A stretch of 7,666 nt of DNA, from contig CAJTIX010000033.1 of the NCBI GenBank assembly GCA_910576795.1, positions 1 through 7,666 of the forward strand, in the 5' to 3' direction. Positions 1 to 6,331 of the stretch are shown piece by piece. Made by a program: the position numbers and the translations under genes. The notes under the pieces are model-generated. The model was given only the letters and a program-made list of their open reading frames with translations. It was not told where the DNA came from and ran no database searches. How positions within the stretch are numbered: the stretch's first letter is position 1; each line of letters starts with the position of its first letter. The stretch is from an uncultured Bacilli bacterium. GTDB taxonomy: Bacteria > Bacillota_I > Bacilli_A > RF39 > UBA660.

Positions 1-351
1 TACCAAAATTACTGGTTTTTCAGTTTGTTTTAACCTATCAATAATATATTGGTCTCCTTTACCAAAGGAAACACTTGCATCTATCAAAAATAAAATGACA
101 TCTACATCGTCAATGCTATAGTAAGCTTGACGATTTAGGTAATTTCCCAGTTTATGATTTGGTTTATGGATTCCTGGGGTATCTACAAATACAATTTGAA
201 TATCAGGCTCATTATAAATACCTTGTATGATATTTCTAGTGGTTTGTGGTTTATTTGATGTAATTGCAACTTTCTTACCAATAATTTGATTGAGTAAAGT
301 CGATTTCCCTACATTGGGTCTTCCAACTAAGCTTACAAATCCACTTTTCAT
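1..351 (-). CDS. era: GTPase Era, N-terminal part (cut by window edge)
   Basis: Era is an essential GTPase that binds the 3' end of 16S rRNA and helps 30S subunit maturation at the inner face of the membrane. The visible 117 residues are the first part of the GTPase domain. The G1 P-loop GRPNVGKS is at about residues 10-17, the Era-typical G2 region KPQTTRN at 34-40, and G3 DTPGIHKP at 57-64. The G4 motif (NKxD) and the C-terminal KH domain lie beyond base 1, so about 180 residues of a usual 300-residue protein are missing only because the window ends. The ATG at 351 overlaps the cdd stop codon by four bases (ATGA), which indicates translational coupling. The order cdd-era is the usual Bacillota arrangement. 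Identification is firm. Confidence 0.97.
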   Translation of the reverse strand, partial: MKSGFVSLVGRPNVGKSTLLNQIIGKKVAITSNKPQTTRNIIQGIYNEPDIQIVFVDTPGIHKPNHKLGNYLNRQAYYSIDDVDVILFLIDASVSFGKGDQYIIDRLKQTEKPVILV

Positions 352-734
352 TTCAAATCCTCTTCATCAAATGGATAAGGGCATAAATCTCTCACAAACA
401 CTTCTACTACTTCACCACTTGCATTATAAGAAATAATTTTTGTATCTAAATCGCAGTAATCCATTAAAGCTTGTCTACATATAAAACAAGGAAATATATT
501 TTGTTTTGTTGTATTATATAAATATAAAGTTTTAAAATCACCTTTGTGATATCCATGTGCGATTGCAGAAAATAAAGCCACTCTCTCTGCACATACTCCA
601 GACCCTTGAGAAGAAGTTTCTACATTGACACCATCAAAAGTTTTTCCATCCTTACATTCTACAATGCAAGCAACTGGAAAATGGTAATATGGAGTGGATG
701 CATTTTGAATTAATTGTTCTAATCTTTCTTTCAT
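348..734 (-). CDS. cdd: cytidine deaminase
   Basis: Homotetrameric zinc cytidine deaminases convert cytidine and deoxycytidine to uridine and deoxyuridine in pyrimidine salvage. The product has 128 residues, normal for the short bacterial class. The zinc and catalytic motif CAE is at 48-50 (Cys ligand, Glu proton shuttle), and the second zinc motif PCFICRQ at 82-88 supplies Cys83 and Cys86. NVE at 37-39 corresponds to the ribose-binding NxE. The C-terminal DLCPYPFDEEDL resembles the family's LLPxxFxxxDL end. An open frame continues upstream to 797, but the ATG at 734 is chosen because GAGGG lies seven bases before it and family homology begins there. Two usual motifs are altered: PCGxCRQ is PCFICRQ, and the N-terminal NFxVGAAL-like segment reads HFPVACIV. 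The gene has a candidate promoter of its own and couples to era. Confidence 0.92.
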   Translation of the reverse strand: MKERLEQLIQNASTPYYHFPVACIVECKDGKTFDGVNVETSSQGSGVCAERVALFSAIAHGYHKGDFKTLYLYNTTKQNIFPCFICRQALMDYCDLDTKIISYNASGEVVEVFVRDLCPYPFDEEDLK

Positions 735-768
735 TTTATACCCTCGTTTCCTGTTAATATGTGTTATC

Positions 769-797
769 AATATATCATTTTGTAAGATAGAATGCAA
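769..797 (-). promoter_or_regulatory. candidate SigA promoter for cdd-era
   Basis: On the minus strand TTGCAT (797-792) is followed after 17 bases by TATATT (774-769). The -10 is preceded by TG one base upstream, which makes an extended -10. The predicted start near 762 gives a leader of about 28 bases before the cdd ATG. The -35 is weak, with three of six consensus bases. This promoter would let cdd-era be transcribed independently of the genes upstream. Confidence 0.5.
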
Positions 798-798
798 A

Positions 799-1224
799 TT
801 ATAAATGGTAACTATACTTTTTCTCTAGATTATCTTTTTGACATACTAATTCATCATGTATTTCATCCATTAATTCTGGAGTAGTCATTCTATCACATTC
901 TAATATTTTACAGATTAACTGATAGTAGGTAGGTGTATTGAGCCTTCCTATTGGATTGGCAAAAAATATATTATGTTTGATAATTATTTTAGAATCAGCA
1001 TATGTTTTAAAGTTTTCAATTACAGCTGGAACATAATAATTACTAAGCGGAGGATAATACCTTTTAGTAGTCATAGGAACAAGATAATAATCATCTAATT
1101 CACCAATTATGACACATGGTCTTCCATTTTGATAAGCATGATCCAAACATTTCTTTCCATCATGCCCTACGAGCGTAATATTTCTTATTATTATAATTTT
1201 TCCTAAATCATCTATATGTCTCAT
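799..1224 (-). CDS. PemK/MazF/ToxN-like small protein inserted between dgkA and cdd
   Basis: This 141-residue soluble protein is not a standard member of the ybeY-dgkA-cdd-era operon. GRPCVIIGE at 34-42 followed by YYLVPMTTK at 46-54 resembles the two beta strands of PemK/MazF and ToxN/AbiQ endoribonucleases (RPxxVI... then ...xxxPxTS/T). IGRLNTPTYYQLICKI at 92-107 resembles the late strand-plus-helix of that fold. The first 20 residues and the charged tail (DEIHDELVCQKDNLEKK) do not match anything I recognise. The ATG at 1224 follows AGAGGG by four to five bases. The gene has its own near-consensus promoter. No antitoxin gene is adjacent, because the neighbours are dgkA and cdd. If this is a toxin-fold protein, it is an orphan, has an RNA antitoxin, or has been repurposed. 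The fold assignment is a motif-level inference only. Confidence 0.6.
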   Translation of the reverse strand: MRHIDDLGKIIIIRNITLVGHDGKKCLDHAYQNGRPCVIIGELDDYYLVPMTTKRYYPPLSNYYVPAVIENFKTYADSKIIIKHNIFFANPIGRLNTPTYYQLICKILECDRMTTPELMDEIHDELVCQKDNLEKKYSYHL

Positions 1225-1247
1225 ATTTCCCTCTTTTCAAGGAAACT

Positions 1248-1276
1248 ATTCTATCTATAATCTTGCATATTGTCAA
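1248..1276 (-). promoter_or_regulatory. strong SigA promoter of the toxin-like gene
   Basis: On the minus strand TTGACA (1276-1271, six of six) is followed after 17 bases by TAGAAT (1253-1248, five of six). It lies just after the dgkA stop codon at 1284. The expected start near 1241 gives a leader of about 17 bases carrying the AGAGGG site. A short inverted repeat, TTTCC and GGAAA, flanks that site and could partly mask it. Confidence 0.75.
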
Positions 1277-1283
1277 TAATTCA

Positions 1284-1679
1284 TCAAAACAATTCCATTA
1301 TCTTTGGAATGAAAATCATACAGCCAATCAAAGCAGCAGTAATACTGAGTACCAATGAAGCACCTGATGCTGTATCTTTCGCAATTTTAATCAAACGATT
1401 CGATTCTAATGTAATCAAATCACAAACCGCTTCTATTGCAGAATTGATTAGTTCTACTGCCGTCACAAGTCCCATCGCAAGAATACAAAATAACCATTCT
1501 ATCATGGATATTTGAAAATAAAAACCTGCTGAAGTGACTAACACAATTGCGCATAAGATAATATACATATTATGTTCATAATGGAAAGCATAAGCAATTC
1601 CATTGATTGCATGGAAGAAGCTTTTGATATAACGAATCAAAAAATTTCCTTGATCTTTATTCCGTAATTCCTGCTTCAT
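1284..1679 (-). CDS. dgkA: undecaprenol kinase / diacylglycerol kinase, DgkA family
   Basis: This small integral membrane kinase, in Gram-positive bacteria mainly phosphorylates undecaprenol and so feeds the lipid carrier pool for cell-wall synthesis. The product has 131 residues, close to the family length. The N-terminal SFFHAINGIAYAFHYEHN at 20-37 matches the SFxxAxxG...ExN motif. The active-site signature VELINSAIEAVCDL at 75-88 has Glu76, Asn79, Glu83 and Asp87, and KDTASGA at 101-107 is the conserved start of the third membrane helix. Three membrane segments fall at about 38-55, 60-84 and 104-125. The ATG at 1679 follows AGGAGG by nine bases and lies inside the end of ybeY (23-base overlap), so the two are probably co-translated. 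The neighbours ybeY upstream and cdd-era downstream are typical. Confidence 0.93.
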   Translation of the reverse strand: MKQELRNKDQGNFLIRYIKSFFHAINGIAYAFHYEHNMYIILCAIVLVTSAGFYFQISMIEWLFCILAMGLVTAVELINSAIEAVCDLITLESNRLIKIAKDTASGASLVLSITAALIGCMIFIPKIMELF

Positions 1680-2097
1680 TTAAAATAGCCTCCTGTAATC
1701 CGAACATTATTTTTTCGTCTTCTTCTTTCATATGATCATATCCCAATAAGTGCAGAAATCCATGTACTGACAAGAAACAAAGTTCTCTTTTTAAACTATG
1801 GTGGTAACATTCTGCTTGTTCTTTGGCTTTCTCAATCGATATATAAATATCACCTAATAGACGATAGTTCTCATATGTAATATCTTTGGTATCTTCTAAG
1901 GCAAACGATATGACATCTGTTTCTCTATCAATATTACGATATTCTTTGTTCAGTTTATGAATATAAGGGTTGTCCACCAAAATGACATTGAATTCTATAT
2001 GATCTAACCTTTGATTTTGAATGGCTATCAGTAATACATCATGCATTGCTTCTATTTCTTCAATTGTTTCTTCTGTTTCATTAAATATTTCAAACAT
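1657..2097 (-). CDS. ybeY: endoribonuclease YbeY (rRNA maturation factor)
   Basis: YbeY is a zinc-dependent single-strand endoribonuclease involved in 16S rRNA 3' end maturation and ribosome quality control. The 146-residue product has the diagnostic metal-binding motif HGFLHLLGYDH at 112-122, with His112, His116 and His122 as ligands. DVISFAL at 61-67 and LGDIYIS at 81-87 are the other two family signatures. The ATG at 2097 shares one base with the stop codon of the VanZ-like gene (TAATG). AGGTG lies seven bases upstream within the last codons of that gene, which indicates coupled translation. In most Bacillota phoH and pgpH come just before ybeY; here a VanZ-family gene takes that place. 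Identification is firm. Confidence 0.96.
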   Translation of the reverse strand: MFEIFNETEETIEEIEAMHDVLLIAIQNQRLDHIEFNVILVDNPYIHKLNKEYRNIDRETDVISFALEDTKDITYENYRLLGDIYISIEKAKEQAECYHHSLKRELCFLSVHGFLHLLGYDHMKEEDEKIMFGLQEAILNEAGITE

Positions 2098-2711
2098 TAT
2101 GCGACACCTACTTCTAATAATTGATATAAATATCCTAAAATGAATAATACTACTACCATCACAACGATATTATAAAAAATTTGATTTTTCAAAAACTGAG
2201 GAAGTCGGTCCTTCAAAAAATGAATCAAACGGTATAAATAGTATCCTAAAATACCACCCAGTACATTCAACATAATATCATCTACATCAAAAACACGTCC
2301 AATTAAAAGTTGTGTAGATTCTATTGTACAAGATACAATCAAACTCAAAAGTAATATGGTTCTTTTTTTCTCTATTTTAAGGAAATAAGAAATAAACAGG
2401 CCATATGGCATAAACATAAGTAGGTTCCCAGCTACATTACGGAAAAACATACTACTAAATATACGGTAACGAAACATTTCTTTAAATGGAATGAAGTTGG
2501 AACTTGACCAACTGACATCTTGAAAAGTTACCACATGGAATAGACACATTATATAAATGATAAAACCAAGTGTCATCAATTCTTTGTATAAGATAAAAGG
2601 TTCTCTATTTTTGATTAAATATACAATACGTATAGAAGATAAAATCACCGTAAAAATTAAGATCATAGGCCAAATATTTTTTAAAATATTATAAATGGTT
2701 AAATCAAACAC
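2097..2711 (-). CDS. VanZ-like family membrane protein
   Basis: VanZ-family proteins are small multi-pass membrane proteins, named for the teicoplanin-resistance accessory gene; the biochemical role of most chromosomal members is unknown. The 204-residue product shows the family signature. NVAGNLLMFMPYGLF is at 92-106, a membrane segment with S127 and IESTQ at 130-134 follows, then GRVFDVDDIMLNVLGGILGY at 138-157 with the conserved Arg, Asp-Asp, Asn and Gly. Membrane helices fall near 14-33, 45-63, 93-111, 118-136, 145-163 and 180-199. The start is GTG at 2711, preceded by AGGTTGTGAT, which matches eight of ten bases of the ideal AGGAGGTGAT. That site overlaps the yqfD stop codon region. The gene occupies the position where phoH and pgpH are normally found. 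Family assignment is good; function is unassigned. Confidence 0.85.
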   Translation of the reverse strand: MFDLTIYNILKNIWPMILIFTVILSSIRIVYLIKNREPFILYKELMTLGFIIYIMCLFHVVTFQDVSWSSSNFIPFKEMFRYRIFSSMFFRNVAGNLLMFMPYGLFISYFLKIEKKRTILLLSLIVSCTIESTQLLIGRVFDVDDIMLNVLGGILGYYLYRLIHFLKDRLPQFLKNQIFYNIVVMVVVLFILGYLYQLLEVGVA

Positions 2712-2722
2712 GTTATCACAAC

Positions 2723-3901
2723 CTATTCTATAACGATTGGTTCTATTGGTTTTATATCCGTAATATCTTCTAATACCGCAAAAAACAATTCTAATACTAT
2801 TGTACGCTCATTTTCTTCTACTTTCAATTGTTGCACTCGAATTATTTCCTCTTTTTCTGATAATCGATCTTTTATTTTTTGAATCGCAACCTCAGTTGCT
2901 TTTTGAATTGCCTCTTCTTTGTTATAAGTTTCATCAATCACTTTTATTTCTTTCTGTTTTTCATAAGTAAAAGAAATGGGGAAGATATTACTTTTCCATA
3001 TAGTTTTGGATTCTATTTTTTTATTTTCAAAAGGATGAAATTGAAACAATTCTATACGTTTATTTAAAAATTGATAAGTATAAACATTTTTCTTTTTTCC
3101 TGTTTCTTGTTCCTCATAATATGACAAAGGATATTCTACTGTCGATTTATACCACACTTCTCCATATATTTTTCCTCTCGCAGATACTTGTTGTTTTATC
3201 TCTTCATTTAATTTGATATTTCCACTAATTACAGTATCTCCTACTTTTACATAATCATTTATATTTTTTACAATTTCTCCAGATTCTCCTTCTATACGTA
3301 GTAATATTGCAGACTTTTTGGCAACAATATCTTGAATAGGATAATTTGGCTTTTCTTCTGTTAAAATACGTTCTTCTACTCGAACGATGTATTTTGTACC
3401 AATATTTTCAATTTCCAGCCATTCTATTTTGTCTTTGTATTTTTCCATTATGGTTGTTTTAATTTCTTGTACTTGTTTATAAGATTTTATGGGTTTCCAT
3501 TTTGTAATTCCATTTTTGGAAAGTTCTTCTTGTAATAAATTACGCATTTCTTTGCTAGTGTGGATTACCTCTACTTCAAAAGTAGTATGTGTTAATATCC
3601 ATAAAAGAACAAAGCCAACACAAAAAGCAAGTATGATATACTTATTTTTAAGAAGGATTTGTTTGATACGTTCTATTCCATAAACCTTGGTTATGGAAAG
3701 TTCATAAATGGTTTTAATTTCTTCTACTTTTTCATATGCCTCTTTTGAAATGATAATATTGATTTCGTCATATTTTACATACTCAATTTCATATAATTCT
3801 ATTTTTTTATTTGCAAGCCTTTTCAAAAAACGTTCGATATTTTTTCCTTTAACACAAACACGTACTTTACTACCAAAATATTCCAAAAATGCATTTTTCA
3901 T
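2723..3901 (-). CDS. yqfD: sporulation protein YqfD
   Basis: YqfD is a membrane protein made in the mother cell during spore formation, in Bacillus under SigE control together with yqfC; its exact biochemical role is not settled. The 392-residue product is close to the usual length of nearly 400. The N-terminal VRVCVKGKNIERFLKRLANKKI region is characteristic, a single membrane helix lies at about 88-105, and the rest is predicted to face outside. Segments such as WLEIENIGTKYIVRVEER and a later VKVGDTVISGNI stretch fit the family's repeated beta-rich pattern. The ATG at 3901 is chosen because AGGTG lies six bases before it; an in-frame GTG at 3910 falls within that ribosome binding site. The yqfC stop codon lies six bases upstream of this start, also inside the ribosome binding site, so the pair is coupled. 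Confidence 0.9.
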   Translation of the reverse strand: MKNAFLEYFGSKVRVCVKGKNIERFLKRLANKKIELYEIEYVKYDEINIIISKEAYEKVEEIKTIYELSITKVYGIERIKQILLKNKYIILAFCVGFVLLWILTHTTFEVEVIHTSKEMRNLLQEELSKNGITKWKPIKSYKQVQEIKTTIMEKYKDKIEWLEIENIGTKYIVRVEERILTEEKPNYPIQDIVAKKSAILLRIEGESGEIVKNINDYVKVGDTVISGNIKLNEEIKQQVSARGKIYGEVWYKSTVEYPLSYYEEQETGKKKNVYTYQFLNKRIELFQFHPFENKKIESKTIWKSNIFPISFTYEKQKEIKVIDETYNKEEAIQKATEVAIQKIKDRLSEKEEIIRVQQLKVEENERTIVLELFFAVLEDITDIKPIEPIVIE

Positions 3902-3906
3902 GAAAA

Positions 3907-4146
3907 TCACCTAAGTTCTATATTTTTAATATTACCTGTTACTAATATTTCATCTGTCAATAATTTAGAAACAACAAGGTGATCTCCTGTGATAACGATA
4001 GATCCCATTTGGTATTTCAAAATTACTTTATTGGAATCAAAATGACCAATACTATCGTAATTAACTACATTTACTTTTCCATCTAAAATACGTATTTGAA
4101 ATTCATCTTCTAATAAATAACTGCGTAAATTCTTTATTATCTGCAT
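3907..4146 (-). CDS. yqfC: sporulation protein YqfC (YabP/YqfC family)
   Basis: This small cytoplasmic protein is needed for or associated with spore formation and is always paired with yqfD. The 79-residue product matches the YabP/YqfC family throughout. Residues 25-37 (VNVVNYDSIGHFD) and 52-73 (ITGDHLVVSKLLTDEILVTGNI) are the two conserved blocks, with the typical GxxLxVxxL...LxVxGxI end. The ATG at 4146 follows AGGTG by six bases. An in-frame GTG nine bases further upstream lies inside that site and is not the likely start. The same AGGTGAT-xTTC-ATG layout precedes yqfD. The gene is the first of the long operon and follows the terminator of the unrelated gene upstream by about 43 bases. 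Confidence 0.9.
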   Translation of the reverse strand: MQIIKNLRSYLLEDEFQIRILDGKVNVVNYDSIGHFDSNKVILKYQMGSIVITGDHLVVSKLLTDEILVTGNIKNIELR

Positions 4147-4162
4147 GAATATCACCTATTCC

Positions 4163-4190
4163 AGTATATGAAAAAAACTCATTTTTATGA
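4163..4190 (-). promoter_or_regulatory. weak candidate promoter of the yqfC operon
   Basis: On the minus strand CATATACT (4170-4163) differs at one position from the SigE -10 consensus CATACAHT. TCATAAA (4190-4184), 13 bases upstream, is a partial match to the SigE -35. The same stretch can be read as a SigA promoter, TTCATA-17-TATACT. Against it, either reading places the transcription start at about 4157-4156, on the ribosome binding site of yqfC, which would leave almost no leader. The -35 also overlaps the T-tract of the preceding terminator. It is kept because no better promoter is visible in this short gap. Confidence 0.3.
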
Positions 4191-4215
4191 AAAAAGAACG
4201 TTTATATTAACGTTC
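4190..4215 (-). terminator. rho-independent terminator after the unknown gene
   Basis: On the minus strand a perfect seven-base-pair stem, GAACGTT (4215-4209) with AACGTTC (4202-4196), encloses the loop AATATA and is followed by six T (4195-4190). The TAA stop codon of the upstream gene (4204-4202) lies in the loop and on the first base of the descending arm, so the terminator is built from the last codons of that gene. Confidence 0.8.
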
Positions 4216-4924
4216 CCTTATTGTCATAGGTATTTATTGGCATCATAAGCTGTTTTTGGTATCCTTGTAATACCAATTCACCATCTACTTTATGGAGTGT
4301 TTCTTGCATTTTTCTATATTGTTTTCCCTCCATTACTTCTTCTATTTCAGTTATCGCATTGGCTAAAGTCATAATCTTTTTGGAATCCTTAGAGGTGTGT
4401 GCCAGTGCAACTAATCTTTCTTTCATCTGTAATAAATTAGTAGCTATCTCCTGTTGTTTTTCTTGATTTTTAAGAAGCAGTTGTGATAACTCTTTGGTTA
4501 TAAAATAAATTTGGCTATATGATTTTTGATCTACATTCATTTTTAACTGATTGTAGCATCTTAAAAATATATTGTAATAAGCTTCATATACAAAGTTTCC
4601 AGAGTGTATTATAGTTTCTGCAAGTTTCAATTCCCTTTTTGCTTCTTCTAAAACAAACTGCTGTACAGGTTTTAAATTGAAACACTTTTTTAACTTCTTA
4701 TATGTTTGTTGAGTCAAATCATTAGCGTTTGTATTAATTTGGTTGTGTAATCTTACCAAATATGCAGCAGCTTTTTTGGTTCCTCTTGGTCCTAATTCTC
4801 TATTTTGATATAAGTAAAGTGCGATTGGATATAACTGTTCTGGTGCAATCGATCTTGTTTGAAAATAAATTTGAGCCAAATATTCTAATAGTTTTCTTTC
4901 TTCTGCTGTTTGTTCAGATTTCAT
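4202..4924 (-). CDS. protein of unknown function, single-gene unit
   Basis: I do not recognise this 240-residue protein. It has no signal peptide, no membrane segment and no nucleotide-binding or metal motif that I can see. It is rich in Lys, Gln, Leu and Tyr and looks almost wholly helical. A first block (about 1-75) has a repeated aromatic pattern (YLAQIYFQ, YPIALYLYQN, AAAYLVRLHN). A long central helical region (about 95-190) contains amphipathic stretches such as KELSQLLLKNQEKQQEIATNLLQ. The end is less regular. The ATG at 4924 is chosen because GGAG lies seven bases upstream and the predicted transcription start (near 4943) lies after the more distal in-frame ATG at 4954. It has its own near-perfect promoter and terminator, so it is transcribed alone, between an ABC exporter operon and the yqfC operon. 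A cytoplasmic helical scaffold or regulator is possible but not supported by motif. Confidence 0.8.
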   Translation of the reverse strand: MKSEQTAEERKLLEYLAQIYFQTRSIAPEQLYPIALYLYQNRELGPRGTKKAAAYLVRLHNQINTNANDLTQQTYKKLKKCFNLKPVQQFVLEEAKRELKLAETIIHSGNFVYEAYYNIFLRCYNQLKMNVDQKSYSQIYFITKELSQLLLKNQEKQQEIATNLLQMKERLVALAHTSKDSKKIMTLANAITEIEEVMEGKQYRKMQETLHKVDGELVLQGYQKQLMMPINTYDNKGTLI

Positions 4925-4949
4925 ATATATTCTCCTTTTCCGCTTTACC

Positions 4950-4977
4950 ATCATAACACATTATATGTATTTGTCAA
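4950..4977 (-). promoter_or_regulatory. strong SigA promoter with extended -10
   Basis: On the minus strand TTGACA (4977-4972, six of six) is separated by 16 bases from TATGAT (4955-4950, five of six). TG one base upstream of the -10 makes an extended -10. The expected start near 4943 gives a leader of about 19 bases before the ATG at 4924, holding the AAGGAGA ribosome binding site. It suggests steady vegetative expression of the unknown gene. Confidence 0.85.
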
Positions 4978-4990
4978 ATTTTCAAAACAT

Positions 4991-5013
4991 AAAAGACTGC
5001 ATTTTGCAGTCTT
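4991..5013 (-). terminator. rho-independent terminator of the ABC exporter operon
   Basis: On the minus strand a nine-base-pair stem, AAGACTGCA (5013-5005) with TGCAGTCTT (5001-4993), has the loop AAA and is followed by a T-rich stretch (TTATGTTTT). It begins within the stop codon of the permease gene (5014-5012). The T-tract is interrupted, but the stem is strong. Confidence 0.8.
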
Positions 5014-6331
5014 AGGATTTTAATGCTTTGAACATTTTCTTCCATAAATCTTTAGAAGAATAATTTAAGATTCCAACTTTGTAAATCTTCAATCCATATT
5101 TAATCAATAGGAAATTACTGATTATCATAACTACAATCGATATTATGACATCAATCACACTGATTTGTCCCAATACAAGTAAAGTTGGAGATAAAATGGC
5201 AGAAATCAAAGGTACATAGGATAAAACACGAATGAATAAAGCACCATCAAATACTCCAGCCATCATTGCTAAGTAATATCCCACTAAAGAAATTACGACA
5301 ATTGGTGTTTGTAATTGTTGAAAATCCTCTGTATTGGTTGTCATAGAAGCCAATATTCCCGCAAGTAAAGAATAAGCCAAGAAAGTGAGTAACATTAATA
5401 CAAGAGCAATCGGAATAATGTAAAGTAGTTTAGAAAGGAACTCTGTTCCCATAACATTGCTCATTACTTTGCCTACTTCTCCACCTAGAATATTAGAAAT
5501 TCCTCCATTTCCAAGCAATTGGCGAATGAATAGCCCAACACCACCATATAAAATCAATAAAATACCTTGGAAAATAACGAAAAGATTTCCTGATATTACT
5601 TTGGAAAAGAAATGTGTTTTTGGCGATACATTGGAAATAATAATCTCCATTCCTCTTGTTGTTTTTTCATCATTTACTTCTGCTCCTATCATTTGGACTA
5701 GGAAAAGTGTTAACATGAAAAATGGTAAAATGATTACTGGAAATACAGTAGTCATAATCATTTCCATATTTTCATCTTCTGTTTTTTTCGATTCATCTCT
5801 ATATAATCGTTTGATTTCAACTGATGCATATAGTTTATTTAATTCTTCTTCTGTTAAATCGCTTTTTTGAATCGCAAGCATTGTCTTTGTATTATTGACT
5901 GCTGATGACAATAATTGAAAATCAATGGTATCAATATATCCATCTGTTAATAAAGTAACATCTAAAACTGTTGCTTCATTTGGTTTGATGATAAACACAT
6001 AAGCATCTTTGTCTTCTTCAACTAATGACATCGCATCTTCTGCGTTTGTTTCACTAAGTACTACATCGTAAGATGATTCTTCTTCTCCACTAAAACTAAT
6101 ACTATTGGAATGGATTTGTTCTTTTAAGATCTCAAATGTTTCATTGGTTTGATCAATGACATATATTTTGGTTATTTTATCAAAATCTCCACCAAAGAAA
6201 GTAATAATACTATCAATATTAATGATTCCTGCAATCACTACTGCAAGTAATAAATTGGCAACTAAAAACCATTTGGTTTTGATTTTTCTTTTTAAACTCA
6301 TAGCTGTTAAAAATTTCAATTTAGTTTTCAA
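5012..6331 (-). CDS. ABC-2 type exporter permease, NatB/YhaP-like
   Basis: This is the membrane half of a two-component ABC exporter. NatB of Bacillus is linked to sodium extrusion; the substrate of this one cannot be read from sequence. The product is about 439 residues. One membrane helix lies near 21-38, followed by a large external domain (about 40-190), then a C-terminal bundle with helices near 193-215, 248-269, 303-329, 342-362, 366-387 and 391-411. The cytoplasmic loop EVNDEKTTRGMEIIISNVSP (218-237) is the classic NatB-type signature (EKxxRxMEII-SxVSP). TTG at 6331 is the preferred start, because AGGTG lies six bases before it; an in-frame GTG at 6340 sits inside that site. The gene overlaps the end of the ATPase gene by 11 bases, so the two are coupled. 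It ends in a terminator. Confidence 0.88.
   Translation of the reverse strand: MKTKLKFLTAMSLKRKIKTKWFLVANLLLAVVIAGIINIDSIITFFGGDFDKITKIYVIDQTNETFEILKEQIHSNSISFSGEEESSYDVVLSETNAEDAMSLVEEDKDAYVFIIKPNEATVLDVTLLTDGYIDTIDFQLLSSAVNNTKTMLAIQKSDLTEEELNKLYASVEIKRLYRDESKKTEDENMEMIMTTVFPVIILPFFMLTLFLVQMIGAEVNDEKTTRGMEIIISNVSPKTHFFSKVISGNLFVIFQGILLILYGGVGLFIRQLLGNGGISNILGGEVGKVMSNVMGTEFLSKLLYIIPIALVLMLLTFLAYSLLAGILASMTTNTEDFQQLQTPIVVISLVGYYLAMMAGVFDGALFIRVLSYVPLISAILSPTLLVLGQISVIDVIISIVVMIISNFLLIKYGLKIYKVGILNYSSKDLWKKMFKALKS

Noticed and set aside
735..797. Upstream N-terminal extension of cytidine deaminase
   Set aside because: The 21 extra residues have no homology to the family, the extension overlaps a candidate promoter, and the ATG at 734 has a good ribosome binding site.
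1270..1515. Open plus-strand reading frame opposite dgkA
   Set aside because: It is antisense to a firmly identified gene, has no ribosome binding site or family motif, and is explained by the codon composition of dgkA. Other plus-strand frames (for example 2879-3067, 3489-3683, 5457-5870, 6538-6807) were rejected for the same reason.
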